A stretch of DNA of 64,000 nucleotides from Reticulitermes speratus (GCA_021186555.1 JAJKFL010000004.1:12766779-12830778), one strand, 5' to 3'; positions 1-12,277 are shown, counted from the stretch's first letter. The notes: generated from the sequence alone by a model not told the origin. Translations and numbers: made by a program.

Positions 1-3000
1 TATAATGTTTTTCTCCCAGTACTTCCGTTTTCCCCTGTCATTATCATTCCACCAATGCTCCATACTCATTCATACATCTACCGCCAACGCTGTATAATGT
101 TTCTCTCCCAGTACTTCAGTTTTTCCCTGTCAGTATCATTCCACCAATGCTCCATACTCATTCATACATCTACCACCGACGCTGTATAATGTTTCTCTCC
201 CAGTACTTCAACTTTCTCCTGTCAGTATCATTCCACCAATGCTCCATACTCATTCATTCATCTACCACCTACGCTGTAAAATGTTTCTCTCCCAGTACTT
301 CAGTTTTCCCCTGTCACTATCATTCCACCAATGCTCCATACTCATTCATCCATCTGCCACCGACGCTGTATAATGTTTCTCTCCCAGTACTTCAGTTTTC
401 CCCTGTCAGTATCATTCCACCAATGCTCCATACTCATTCATACATCTACCACCGACGCTGTATAATGTTTCTCTCTCAGTACTTCAACTTTCCCCTGTCA
501 GTATCATTCCACCAATGCTCCATACTCATTCATATATCTACCACCTACGCTGTATAATGTTTCTCTCCCAGTACTTCCGTTTTCCCCTGTCAGTATCTTT
601 CCATCAATGCTCCATACTCATTCATTCATCTACCACCAACGCTGTATAATGTTTCTCTCCCAGTACTTCAGATTTACCCTGTCAGTATCATTCCACCAAT
701 GCTCCATACTCATTCATACATCTACCACCAAAGGTGTATAATGTTTCTCTCCCAGTACTTCAGTTTTCCCTTGTCAGTATCATTCCACCAATGCTCCATA
801 CTCATTCATACATCTACCACCAACGCTGTATAATGTTTTTCTCCCAGTACTTCCGTTTTCCCCTGTCAGTATCATTCCACCAATGCTCCATACTCATTCA
901 TACATCTACCACCAACGCTGTATAATGTTTTTCTCCCAGTACTTCCGTTTTCCCCTGTCAGTACCATTCCACCAATGCTCCACACTCATTCATACATCTA
1001 CCACCAACGCTGTATAATGTTTTTCTCCCAGTACTTCCGTTTTCCCCTGTCAGTATCATTCCACCAATGCTCCATACTCATTCATACATCTACCACCGAC
1101 GCTGTATAATGTTTCTCTCCCAGTACTTCAACTTTCCCCTGTCAGTATCATTCCACCAATGCTCCATACTCATTCATATATCTACCACCTACGCTGTATA
1201 ATGTTTCTCTCCCAGTACTTCAGATTTCCCCTGTCAGTATCTTTCCATCAATGCTCCATACTCATTCATACATCTACCACCAACGCTGTATAATGTTTCT
1301 CTCCCAGTACTTCAGTTTTCCCTGTCAGTATCATTCCACCAATGCTCCATACTCATTCATACATCTACCACCAAAGCTGTATAATGTTTTTCTCCCAGAA
1401 CTTCAGTTTTCCGCAGTTAGTATAATTCCACCAATGCTCCATACTCATTCATACACCTACCACCAACGCTGTATAATGTTCTCTCCCAGTACTTCCGTTT
1501 TCCCTTGTCAGTATCATTCCACCAATGCTCCATACTCATTCATACATCTACCACCAACGCTGTATAATGTTTTTCTCCCAGTACTTCCGTTTTCCCCTGA
1601 CACTATCATTCCACCAATGCTCCATACTCATTCATACATCTACCACCAACGCTGTATAATGTTTTTCTCCCAGTACTTCCGTTTTCCCCTGTCAGTACCA
1701 TTCCACCAATGCTCCATACTCATTCATACATCTACCACCAACGCTGTATAATGTTTTTCTCCCAGTACTTCCGTTTTCCCCTGTCATTATCATTCCACCA
1801 ATGCTCCATACTCATTCATACATCTACCACCAACGCTGTATAATGTTTCTCTCCCAGTACTTCAGTTTTTCCCTGTCAGTATCATTCCACCAATGCTCCA
1901 TACTCATTCATACATCTACCACCGACGCTGTATAATGTTTCTCTCCCAGTACTTCAACTTCCCCCTGTCAGTATCATTCCACCAATGCTCCATACTCATT
2001 CATATATCTACCACCTACGCTGTATAATGTTTCTCTCCCAGTACTTCAGTTTTTCCCTGTCACTATCATTCCACTAATGCTCCATACTCATTCATACATC
2101 TACCACCGACGCTGTATAATGTTTCTCTCCCAGTACTTCAATTTTCCCCTGTCAGTATCATTCCACCAATGCTCCATACTCATTCATACATCTACCACCA
2201 ACGCTGTATAATGTTTCTCTCCCAGTACTTCAGTTTTCCCCTGTCACTATCATTCCACCAATGCTCCATACTCATTTATACATCTACCACCGACGCTGTA
2301 TAATGTTTCTCTCCCAGTACTTCAACTTTCCCCTGTCAGTATCAGTCCACCAATGCTCCATACTCATTCATACATCTACCACCAACGCTGTATAATGTTT
2401 CTCTCCCAGTACTTCAGTTTTCCCCTGTCAGTATCATTCCACCAATGCTCCATACTCATTCATACATCTACCACCGACGCTGTATAATGTTTCTCTCCCA
2501 GTACTTCAACTTTCCCCTGTCAGTATCAGTCCACCAATGCTCCATACTCATTCATACATCTACCACCAACGCTGTATAATGTTTCTCTCCCAGTACTTCA
2601 ACTTTCCCCTGTCAGTATCAGTCCACCAATGCTCCATACTCATTTATACATCTACCACCGACGCTGTATAATGTTTCTCTCCCAGTACTTCAACTTTCCC
2701 CTGTCAGTATCAGTCCACCAATGCTCCATACTCATTCATACATCTACCACCAACGCTGTATAATGTTTCTCTCCCAGTACTTCAGTTTTCCCCTGTCAGT
2801 ATCATTCCACCAATGCTCCATACTCATTCATACATCTACCACCAACGCTGTATAATGTTTCTCTCCCAGTACTTCAACTTTCCCCTGTCAGTATCATTCC
2901 ACCAATGCTCCATACTCATTCATACATCTACCACCAACGCTGTATAATGTTTCTCTCCCAGTACTTCAGTTTTCCCCTGTCACTATCATTCCACCAATGC

Positions 3001-3108
3001 TCCATACTCATTCATCCATCTACCACCGACGCTGTATAATATTTCTCTCCCAGTACTTCAATTTTCCCCTGTCAGTATCATTCCACCATTGCTCAATACT
3101 CATCTTCA
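1..3108. repeat. 92-bp satellite array, about 34 copies
   Basis: A head-to-tail repeat with period 92 fills the left edge, so the array continues outside the window. Neighbouring units start with tataatgttt at 185 and 277, for example. Units differ by scattered substitutions (acttcag, acttcaac, acttccg variants; ctcattcatac or ctcattcattc). Runs of variant units recur in the same order, for example from 1 and again from 1747, so blocks of many units have been duplicated. The core of the unit (gtttctctcccagtacttc through accaatgctccat) is about 80% identical to the 3' body of SINE family D at 16859 and 49020. Open frames of 130-166 codons inside it change frame from copy to copy (92 is not a multiple of 3) and are not credible genes. 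Confidence 0.97.
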
Positions 3109-3347
3109 TCTACACGTTGCTGTTACCAGAAGTACAAACGGGCGAAGCCTGGGAGCCTTCCAAAAGCAATACTGTTTTGGAAATCGGGCAGCATTGAGTA
3201 AAGTATCTTCACTTTTTTTCGTCTTGAAGGATTTGAGATTTGTCTTCAAGGTATAGTCAGTTCACCCTCTTTTTCTCTTAGTGACCAGTATTGCACATTT
3301 GTCAGTAAGATTTCATGATTAAAAATGTGATTATTTTGTGTTCTGTT

Positions 3348-3604
3348 TTTTTTATGGCTCGACAGCCCCTTGGGGGCCAAGTCTTACTCATTGTTCGAGG
3401 CTTCACGATCACACTTTTTAGACACACTACACTCGGTAGGACTCCTCTGGACGAGTGATCAGCCCGTCGCAGAGACCTCTACCTGACAACACAAACCCTC
3501 ACAACAGACAGACATGCATGCCCTAGGCGGGATTCGAACCCACAATCGCAGTAAGCGAGCGGCCGCAAACCCACGCCTTAGACCGCACGGCCACTGGGAT
3601 CGGC
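3348..3604 (-). mobile_element. SINE family A (tRNA-Leu-like head), minus strand
   Basis: Read on the minus strand, this begins with a tRNA-like head (gtgcggtctaaggcgtgggt as A box region, gggttcgaatcccgcc as B box), followed by a conserved body and an A-rich tail. The GGTCTAAGGCG A box resembles tRNA-Leu/Ser. A 13-bp direct repeat, tttgtgttctgtt, flanks it at 3335-3347 and 3605-3617, a clear target-site duplication. Other copies in this window lie at 8959, 34003, 35073, 35828 and 53484. Open frames across it are incidental. Confidence 0.93.
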
Positions 3605-3617
3605 TTTGTGTTCTGTT

Positions 3618-5146
3618 ATATCTACAAAATATGATGAACCACCTAGAGGTTGATGAGTGAATATTATTAAAATGAATCTTACATAAATAATACTCAGAAC
3701 GTGTAGTGGATTTATTTAGCTCAGGATAGAAATATATCATGTATTGCAGGGAATTTCCCGGCCAGCTGAGCAATAACCAGATTCTCAAACGTGACCTTTT
3801 TACATGTAGCTGGTTAACGTGGGTTTCAGAATAGTGCAGTCTATAATTCATAAAACACAGGGTGGGGGGGGGGGGAGGTTGAATTCTGTTAAATGTTCCG
3901 TGTTTTATAGCAGGGCGATTTTGTTTCTTCGGGAATTCACCGCAGTAAACATAAAATCATTTCTCAGGAAACACGGCGTCATATATCGAGAGCTTTGTCT
4001 GTGCTAGTCTTCCAGTACATTTGTGGTTTAAAAGTCACGTGACTTAGTAACTTTACGTGTAACATTTATTACCATTCCAACTTTTCTCGTGATGCATAAA
4101 CACGGTTAGGTTTTACACACAGCAAATACGGTTTCTGCCTATGTATTTCCTCCTCTGTTTTACAGCACTACTCAACGGTATCATGCTATTCGAAAATACT
4201 TCGTCGGAATAGCGAAACGCTATTTATGTCTTAATATTCTGTAAAAGCTCTCTATTTTTATTCCATCCGATATGAGAATTTTATTGTAACGATGAAAGAA
4301 CGTTTATAAGGAAGAACCCCCATCTCCATATGCCATAAAAATGCGCCCCACATAATACGTACGAAGCAATATGGGGTTCTTAGTGCCACTGTGAGTTACT
4401 TCGCGTTAATATTAATTTAATTGCATTCCAGGTAATGTTACTGCGTTTGCACTGCAAAATGTTTACGCGAACGTTGCACAATATTACGTTATACGTACAT
4501 TGCGTATCGTGTTCTTTTAAAGCTGTGTCAAGAACGCCTTGCACTATTCCCAATGAAGCGCATCCAATCACAGTCAATAGCCTCGCGTTTGTAAACAGGC
4601 AACACCGACACGCAAAGTAATAACAGCTATTTTGCTTAAACATCCATTCCATCATTTCATATTCTGTCCATTATTTTATTATTATTATTATATCGTGACC
4701 GTTTGACTCTGCTGTTCGAAATACAACAGGACTTGTACAGCAGCACGCGAGAGCACATGAACTGATTCTATCTGCCCAAGCAAATACAAAACTTTTACGA
4801 GGATTTCGGAGAAAAACTTAGTTATAAGACATGATGTAAATGTAAAGAATAGGTTGATAACGTGATTTTATTTAGTGCTAACAACTGTGGACTACAGAAT
4901 GAAGTTAAGGAATGACAGAATGACAAAAGAAATTGAATTACCTTGTAAGAAACAAAACCACTTACGCAATATCAGTTTATGACGTCAGCAAACTGATACT
5001 AACAATGAGGAGCGGTTTGAAAGGGCAACAAAGAATACGAAAATCAAATTAAACGTAAAACGCGACTGGGAAGTGTATGAATGATAAAACTTGTAAAGGA
5101 AACAGGATTAATAAGGTCACTGAGTTATGAACAAGACGGGCAACGT
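3618..5146. other. Interval without recognisable gene
   Basis: No convincing coding frame; the longest frames are under 100 codons without recognisable similarity. It contains a poly-G tract near 3862-3876 and an (ATT)n stretch near 4677-4690. A segment near 4455-4515 resembles the right end of the dispersed repeat at 21745-22262 and may be a partial copy. Confidence 0.6.
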
Positions 5147-5675
5147 ACGAATAACGTAACATTGAGGCGCGTTCGCGTAACTATTGTTGTCGTGGAAAAG
5201 CATAAGTATTACATTTAAAAGTTTTCGTGTGCTATTACATATTGTGAGTGTGTGTCTGTAGCCTTAGTTATCCAGCATGCAAAGCGCATGCGCCGTATTG
5301 TATTGTCATCTGTGGCCTGTCTGGCTGTACCATATTTTTACACATTATCTCACAAACGGCACGATTTTAGGAAAAAAAGTTATTGAACATAAAATGTGTG
5401 TTTTGATTTTCTGTACAACGTTTGTCTGAAACATTTCTCATTCTGAGAATAACTCAACGAGATATTATCATAAATGTACATAGGTCTTCATGTAAAGTAC
5501 AGTTATTCTTGTCAGATTTTAATGAAACTTGAATTTTCTCGGCTAATTTTAGAAACATACTAGAATATCAAATTTCACAAAAATCCTTCCACTGGGAGCC
5601 GAGTTTTTCTGTACGGACTGACGGACATGAAAAACCTAATAGTCGCTTTTCACAATTTTGCGAAAGCGCCTAATA
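5147..5675 (-). repeat. Dispersed repeat, copy 1 (inverted relative to 21745-22262)
   Basis: The reverse complement of this segment aligns over about 520 bp with 21745-22262. Shared words include gtggcctgtctggctgtacc, gatattatcataaatgtaca, taggtcttc and ggagccgagtt. The tail near 5590-5670 (gggagccgag, then tcgcttttcacaattttgcg) matches the poly-G-flanked start of the other copy. I recognise no protein in it. It is an interspersed element of unknown class; I could not define terminal repeats or a target duplication. Confidence 0.85.
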
Positions 5676-5748
5676 AAAATAAGTGATACTTGAGGTGAGT
5701 CCGTCTGGAGTTACGACAGTTTCTGAAAAACGTTCTACATACCATCAC

Positions 5749-5797
5749 CTACCCTGAAGATGGCGGCAGAATTTCGCTCTGAAACGTCTGTACATAT
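5749..5797 (+). ncRNA. Decayed hammerhead-ribozyme-like motif
   Basis: Plus strand: CCCTGAAGATGG is followed 17 bases later by CTGAAACGTC and TGTA. The order CUGANGA ... GAAAC-GUC matches the hammerhead core, but the helix II strands no longer pair well (ggcggcag against cgctct). Probably a degraded terminus of a Penelope-like element; related motifs occur at 28871, 31623 and 42531. Confidence 0.4.
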
Positions 5798-5799
5798 AT

Positions 5800-8110
5800 A
5801 CCAACTGCGTGGTGTTACGTCAGAATGGCAGTGGCCTGTCTTCAGACACAGCACCGTGAGGACCTCCAATGCGACACCGCAACATGCTTCTAATTTAATT
5901 AGTGGTGAATTTGAAGGTAAGAAAAGCTGTTAGAGAGGTGTATTTTGAGATGTCGTGACGTGTGTTAAGGTCTGAGGAGAAATAAGGAGAGCTCGTAAGC
6001 GTAATGGATCCAGTATCCGATCCTAGGATTATCTTAATCTGTATGAGACGTCCTACTGAAAACCTAACCTATAATAAAATATTTAAACTTTAAGAAAAGT
6101 GCTGTACCAATTCATTATTAATAAAAATCTCGCACAGAAACTCGTCAAAACTTTCCGTTTAAATCAAAGTCACCTCCGGATCGCAGCAAGACAGGCCTAG
6201 CCCTCTCTTCGACTGATAGCTAAACTTACGACCCTCCGGTTGGCGACGTTAACGAGGGAGCACCTGGGATTTTGAACGTAATCCTCCGGCAGCATTAGAG
6301 TTCACCGACATTCCTAAAACTTTGACCTTCTCATAAAATTAGAGCTCAGGCGATCCTAAGCAAGATATATGCGTCAGTGATTTCCAGAAGTTGGTCGCGT
6401 GAAATGACAAGGCCGTTTGTCTTCTGAAAAGAGACAAGTATTTGATGGGCCACTGGTACTGCATCAGGTCACACCGAAACGTCAGACCATTTCTATATCC
6501 TACTTATTCTTCACAATTTCCTCTTTTCATCCTCTACCTCTTGTTTATTAAATCCTTCTTCCCCTCTACCCCAATTTCTCCTCCATTTCTTTCTCTAACC
6601 TCTTACCTCCTCACCCTCCATTTAGTTCTTCTCCTCATTCTCCTCTTCTTTCTCGTCATCCATCTTTTAATCTTCTTCCTCTCCTTTCACATAAGCCTCT
6701 CTTCGTTACCATAACCAGTTTAGTGTTTCAAGTACTTCAAAACAGCATCAATTCTTACATATATATATAGACGTGTGCTATGTACATGCTTTCCCCTGAC
6801 ATACTGCTGCAAAACGGAAGTGTCGACATAAATTTCCCGCCAAATACTAAAGTCCTGATAGGTGGACACTGTGACGTATCAACTATAATTCAAAATTCGG
6901 TGAAAATAAAGATCTGAAGAAAATTATACTTAATGACAAAACCTGAAAATAAAGACACAAAAATTTATAATAAGACACGATAATAATAGAAGAGCAATAT
7001 GTACTAACGGGTGCTGCCATCTAGATGTATACTATGAAACCATCACGGCAAAAGCGGACGCTGCAAAAACGACACTAACGTATTTCCCACTTCCGTTTTC
7101 CTGTCATCTTTTTCGCCTGTTCATGACTACTACCAAATGTAATCGTTATTACACATGTCTTAAGACTTTTATATGTTACGACTCCATCAAACTAATCTAT
7201 TGTATCCCAAAATCCTGATTCAAGAGCTTGTAACTCCTAGTTTTAAAATACGAAACTGATGAATATTCAAGTCTCTCTTTCTGGTAGTTAAGGCATGTCG
7301 CTTCTGGACAAGACAAGTTTATGATTAGTGTATTTAAATATTTACGTAAAAGCCAGCTGAAGTTAAGTTGGTCTTAAAAAGTGATGATTTGTTAAACCGT
7401 ATAAATAATTTAAAAGTGAAACTCCTGTTTTGGGAATTAATCACAGGGCCCCCGGGGTCACACCCACGACCTAAGTCAAGTAAATCCAATTACTTCATGA
7501 GAAAAACCCATCTGAATTTAGCATACAAGTTTTCTCTTCCAAGTTCAATGCGATGTGTGATAAAACAATAAATCTCTATATCCACCACTTTATCAGCACT
7601 TCCTACTTGCCCTATTAAAAACTTTGTGGCCTTACTTTACTTCCTTTTTCTCTTCTTTCCATTTTCTTATCACCTGTCTCCACATACTTGCAAACTGCAT
7701 CACAGTACCTATAAACCTTCCCATAATTCTTTCTATATCCACTTTTACTGTCACTCAAATTATTCCCACTGTTTACTTTCTCCACACTGTCCATCCATCA
7801 TACAGTGCAAGGCAATTCCTCATCCAGCTTTGTCCTTTGTTCTTCAATCCAAAAGTACTGATGCCACCTCAGGAACAAGCCTTGATATCGTGGTAATAAA
7901 TCGAAGGTTTTCTTCGTTTAAACCTTCTGATCGTGTAAGAACTATGGCAAAATTTTAATAAAAATGGCTCTCACTTTTTAGAGTTGGCGTTCTCCTGGCG
8001 GAACCAAGATTGCGGTCTTTTGGTTTAGCGACACCTTGTGATTTGGTATATATAGGGTGAGTGTGAATTAAGTACACGATAACACAATTTCTTGCTGACC
8101 ATTTTTTCTT
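5800..8110. other. Interval without recognisable gene; pyrimidine-rich tract at 6490-6712
   Basis: No gene recognised. From about 6490 to 6712 the plus strand is almost entirely C and T. It gives a spurious leucine/serine/phenylalanine-rich frame of about 90 codons. A second C/T-rich stretch lies at 7624-7800. The rest is AT-rich unique sequence. Confidence 0.6.
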
Positions 8111-8111
8111 A

Positions 8112-8590
8112 GTGGGAAAATTACGAAGAACTGCATTTCATGCAAGACGGAGCGCCAACATATGTTATGCTTCCTGTTCGTGCGTGCCTTGACAACATAT
8201 GTTATGCTTCCTGTTCGTGCGTGCCTTGACAACCATTTTACTGGTAGGTGGATTGGGCGTCGAGGACAAAGAATGACCTCTGTAATGTCCCGACCTTACT
8301 ACATGTGATTTATTTTTGTGCGGTTTGGTCAAAAGAAGTCTACCGATCAAAACCAAGAACACTTGATGACCTGAACAACAAATTGCAGATAGTTTTGCCA
8401 CCGTTCCTATTGACTTACATAAAACAAATGTTTACCCAATCAACCTGTAGGTATTGACGTTTCGGAAGAACCTGCAACCTCCATTTTCTGCGTAGAAGAG
8501 AGAGCAGAGTCTTGCACCATGCAGAGTGTGCGACGCACTTTCTGAATTTGCGTCAGACTGTAGATACATTGCGCTAAATTCAAAACTGAG
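8112..8590 (+). pseudogene. Broken mariner-family transposase, C-terminal half
   Basis: Translation in changing frames gives pieces typical of mariner-type DDE transposases: ELHFMQDGAPTYVMLPVRAC (the MQDGAP motif carries the second catalytic aspartate), then HFTGRWIGRRGQR, then KEVYRSKPRTLDDLNNKLQ. A 37-bp tandem duplication (8161 repeated from 8198) shifts the frame, and further stops and shifts follow near 8308 and 8456. The stretch around 8452-8500 (gacgtttcgg on the plus strand) looks like a decayed hammerhead-bearing insertion, after which VRRTLSEFASDC may resume the C-terminus. Non-functional. Confidence 0.82.
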
Positions 8591-8598
8591 TTACTACA

Positions 8599-8746
8599 AC
8601 TACCGTTCACTATCGCTAACATTTACGTCACTACGCTGTGGCCCACACTACCGTTCACTATCGCTAACATTTACGTCACTACGCTGTGGCCCACACTACC
8701 GTTCACTATCGCTAACATTTACGGTACTACGCTGTGGCCCACACTA
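8599..8746. repeat. 48-bp tandem repeat, 3 copies
   Basis: ccgttcactatcgctaacat begins at 8603, 8651 and 8699, exactly 48 bp apart. The third copy differs (acggtact instead of acgtcact). It directly follows the transposase remnant. Confidence 0.95.
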
Positions 8747-8807
8747 TCCGGCGTTCGTCCCCGACAGACGGCAAGATATGTTATTATTTCCCAACACCGG
8801 TCTCTTT

Positions 8808-8885
8808 CCCAGGGTGTAAAGCTGCCAGGGCGTCAAGGTGACGAGTCGCCACAAGCTAGTGTCGAAGTTATGAGTGGAGCGACAA
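8808..8885 (+). mobile_element. SINE family B fragment
   Basis: ccagggtgtaaagctgccag followed by ggcgtcaaggtgacgagtcg and a tagtgtcgaagttatgagtg segment matches the internal part of SINE B (compare 14105-14185). The tRNA head and the tail are missing. Diverged. Confidence 0.6.
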
Positions 8886-8958
8886 TTCTAGTCCCCTTCG
8901 ACGACTTCATATCGTGCACAGGGACCACTTTACATTTTACCTTTCTATTACGGTAACT

Positions 8959-9197
8959 GCGCGGTCTAAGGCGTGCGTCTGCGGCCACTCGCTTGCTGGG
9001 ATTGCGGGTTCGAATCCCACCGGAGGCATGAATGTCTGTCTCTTGTGAGTGTTGTGTGTTGTCAGGTAGAGGTCTTTGCGACGGGCTGATCACTCGTCCA
9101 GATGAGTCCTGCCGAGTGTGGTGTGTCTGAATGTGATAGTGAAGCCTCGATAATGAGGAGGCCTAGGTCCACTAGGGGCTGTTGCGCCATAAAAATC
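8959..9197 (+). mobile_element. SINE family A, plus strand
   Basis: tRNA-Leu-like head (gcgcggtctaaggcgtgcgt; B box gggttcgaatcccacc at about 9005-9020), the body, and the typical end aggggctgttgcgccataaa. A 10-bp direct repeat, tacggtaact, flanks it at 8949-8958 and 9198-9207. This is the only plus-strand copy of family A in the window. Confidence 0.92.
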
Positions 9198-9367
9198 TAC
9201 GGTAACTACCATTACTATTATTGTCAGCGTTAATAAGGTTATGTGTTTCCAATACGATTGACACCACTTCGGTTGTAACACCTTGTGATCTGGTAAAAAT
9301 TTACAAACGTCTTGCATTAACATGCTGCCTTCTTGTCGACGTGTATTGTCAGTGATTAGTGGTTGTG

Positions 9368-9752
9368 CAGTAAAAAACTTACAACACATGATAGTACAAC
9401 TTACAACACATGACAGTACAACTTACAACACATGACAGTACAACTTACAACACATGACAGTACAACTTACAACGCATGACAGTACAACTTACAACGCATG
9501 ACAGGACAACTTACAACACATGACAGGACAACTTACAACACATGACAGGACAACTTACAACACATGACAGTACAACTTACAACACATGACAGTACAACAT
9601 TACAACACATGACAGGACAACTTACAACACATGACAGGACAACTTACAACACATGACAGTACAACTTACAACACATGACAGTACAACTTACAACACATGA
9701 CAGTACAACTTACAACAAATAACAGTACAACTTACAACAAATGACAGTACAG
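9368..9752. repeat. 22-bp minisatellite, about 17 copies
   Basis: Unit cttacaacacatgacagtac plus aa, period 22, with minor variants (gcatgac, acaggac, aaatgac). Confidence 0.96.
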
Positions 9753-9938
9753 TTGAGTAAAACGACCACGTAAATTCAACAACTAAACAGTCCAGTTTCA
9801 GTCTTCACGAAGCCATATATGTACATTTTGGTTTCTAGCTGCCTAACCTTAACTCTCTATTTGTTGATACTGGAACACACAGCGGGTGACAACCATCAAA
9901 GTCGTGATTTCAGGGTTCCGCCGCGGTGTGAATGAGAT

Positions 9939-10132
9939 CTTCCTCTGCTGGGATGTTACGCATCATTGATTGGTATTTAGTTACCGACGTTTAGGGAGAA
10001 CCTATCAGTTCCATCTTCAAGTAGTCCAATCAAAGACTTGGAGTGCTTGACCCTTGAAATAGGACCGACATATTCTCCTGAAACGTCGGTAACTATCAAT
10101 CAACGCTGAGTAACATCCCAGAAGAGCGAAGA
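9939..10132. repeat. Inverted repeat with decayed hammerhead motifs
   Basis: The left arm (ctgctgggatgttacgcatc, then tagttaccgacgttta) is the inverse of the right arm (aaacgtcggtaactat, then taacatcccagaagagcgaa). The centre keeps CCATCTTC and the palindromic ACGT next to TTTA/AAAC, the remnants of a hammerhead core. Same family as 51114-51262, which shares both arm sequences. Confidence 0.75.
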
Positions 10133-10187
10133 CGTCAACCATGGAAGTCAATGTAAAACTGTACCTCTACACGCCACACAGTACAGT

Positions 10188-10415
10188 ATAGCTCCACTCA
10201 TTCCTAGCCTCGACACTAGCCGGAGATGAGTGGTCAGCCTCACGCCCCGGCCGCTTTGACCCAGTGTACGAACCCCCCGGTATCCATTACACAGAAGGCT
10301 GGGTGGACCCCACAGGCGGTCGAGACGCTTTGCAGAAAAGAAAACCCATTTGGTCCTCCCGGGAATCGACCCCAGTTCCTCCAGGTAGTAGCCTAGTCAC
10401 TATGCTGACTGAGCT
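10188..10415 (-). mobile_element. SINE family B, minus strand
   Basis: On the minus strand a tRNA-like start (gtagctcagtcagcatagtg) is followed by the family B body, ending in the agtggagctata region. A 10-bp direct repeat, acagtacagt, flanks it at 10178-10187 and 10416-10425. The body has an extra segment near 10310-10360 compared with the copy at 13954. Confidence 0.88.
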
Positions 10416-10561
10416 ACAGTACAGTTGGTTATTTGCGAATAACAAGATCAAGGGCCTCATGTTACCTGTCAGAAACTGCGATTAGTGCATGAATGTAAGA
10501 CTGGATTACAGAACATCGATAGCAGAATAGGCCTTCCAAAGACTCAGGACGGTCACCTGGA

Positions 10562-10655
10562 ACATGTAACAGCGCTCGGTCCACGTGGACATGTAACAGC
10601 GCTCGGTCCACCATACGCTCGGCCATGGATAACAGCGCTCGGCACTCAGTACACG
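10562..10655. repeat. Short imperfect tandem repeat
   Basis: catgtaacagcgctcggtcc occurs at about 10563 and 10590. A shorter acagcgctcgg follows near 10631. About three degenerate copies. Confidence 0.7.
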
Positions 10656-10683
10656 CCGTACTTTCACGCCCGTAGTTCTAAAG

Positions 10684-11047
10684 CAGCGGTCGCCAACCGG
10701 TGGTTTGCGGACCACTGATGGTCCGCGAGAAACTTTAGGTGGTCCGTGGAAAAATTTGGACATTATTTGCAATTTTTATGTTTATTATACTGTTTCATTA
10801 TATTCTGATGCAGTGACGTCATTGGAGCCAAGAATCCATAAACTTATTTCAAACAAGCAGCAACAAATATCACACTAATAATTTTGTTATAATTAAACAA
10901 GCGCATTTCATATTAATAAAATGGAACTTTTATGATCATTATTTTATAGATGTTTGTACCTTTTTAAAAAAATTAATGTTAGTGGTCCGCGGGATTCAAA
11001 ATTGTGAGTTTAGTGGTCCGTGAGGTCCGAATGGTTGGCGACCGCTG
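10684..11047. mobile_element. Small non-autonomous hAT-type element
   Basis: 364 bp with terminal inverted repeats: the left end cagcggtcgccaacc is the exact inverse of the right end ggttggcgaccgctg. It is flanked by ttctaaag (10676-10683) and gtctaaag (11048-11055), an 8-bp duplication with one mismatch, as expected for the hAT superfamily. The internal sequence is AT-rich with repeated ggtccgcg/ggtccgtg words near both ends and no transposase. Confidence 0.9.
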
Positions 11048-11055
11048 GTCTAAAG

Positions 11056-12270
11056 GCAAGCCACAGAACCAACAGTGTTGTTAATTTGTAGGTGAGCGCG
11101 ATTATTGTCACAAAGGGGATGTTATGCAACATGTGATGCATGTTGAAAACTGATACTTCGAACTTCATTAGTATACCTGTATTAACTGTACAAGTACGAC
11201 AGTACATCATATGCTAATTGGTTTTTGGGTTTGTTGCTACGTTCATTTCTGCCCTGCTGGTTGTTTAACAAAACCACATACAGGTGGCGCAGAAATGTGA
11301 GCGCTCAAAACGTTTTGTGGCTGTTTGTAAAACTGCAAGCCGAAGTGCCGCATTTGACTGCTACAGGGACCTGTTTGGGGCGAGACCGAGAGTATAGGAA
11401 TTCATTCCCAGTCGCCGCCATGTTCTTTGTTGTTATTTTATGAAGCTATATCAACTGGTGAAGTTATGAGAAACATAGTAACAAGACGATTATAAACGAA
11501 ATGAATATGACAGAGATCGAAGCTGAAAGAGACACGAAACAAAGAAAAGATAAAAATAAATCGAAGAAGAAAAATGTGTAAAATAAAAAACAAAGAGACA
11601 AACGGCAGAAGCAAGAAGTACTGGAAGAAAGGAAGAGAGGATGAAATGATGAAGTTGAAAGACAAGTTAGACTATAGGAGTACAGATGTAACTTATAAGT
11701 ATAGCTTATAACTACACCATACCGTGATGTAATTCAATACATGAAGAATGCTGTCCTTTATGGTGTGACACCGTGAAGTCTGGTATACATGTACTGACAT
11801 TTCAGGGAATCCTCCAAACCTCGCACATATCTGGGAAGCAAATATCGATTTCCATGTCGATAGGTACAAAGAACTCGCAACCCAGGGTCGTTAAATTCTT
11901 GTTTAGAACCGATCTCACTGCAGTCCTATCAGCTCCATCTGTGCATATTCTCAATACAAACCTCATAATTATATGGCGCTACAACCGCAATAAATCAAAT
12001 TTCACAAACCTTAAAATATGGGCACCGATTTTCAAATTCGGTTCTCAGTAATCGAATGTTTTGTTTTTAGTGTCCAAGTCTCAATCCAGTGTTAACTTCC
12101 ATAACCAGATGTCTCTCTGGTGACATTACCACAGATCAAAATGTCGATATATCGGGCCAAAGTCTGGCTGCCCTGCTGGCTTCATACAAAACATCACAAT
12201 ATATCACACGGTATTTCTTTATAATTCATAGTTCACTGTCATCTTCGCATTTTATGCTGTGATGAAGAGA
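11056..12270. other. Interval without recognisable gene
   Basis: Unique sequence. A purine-rich stretch lies near 11500-11670 on the plus strand. Frames of up to 92 codons (11773-12051) have no recognisable domains. Confidence 0.55.
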
Positions 12271-12277
12271 AGACCTC

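Noticed and set aside
6442..6714. Membrane protein of about 90 residues
   Set aside because: The hydrophobic translation is an artefact of a C/T-only tract.
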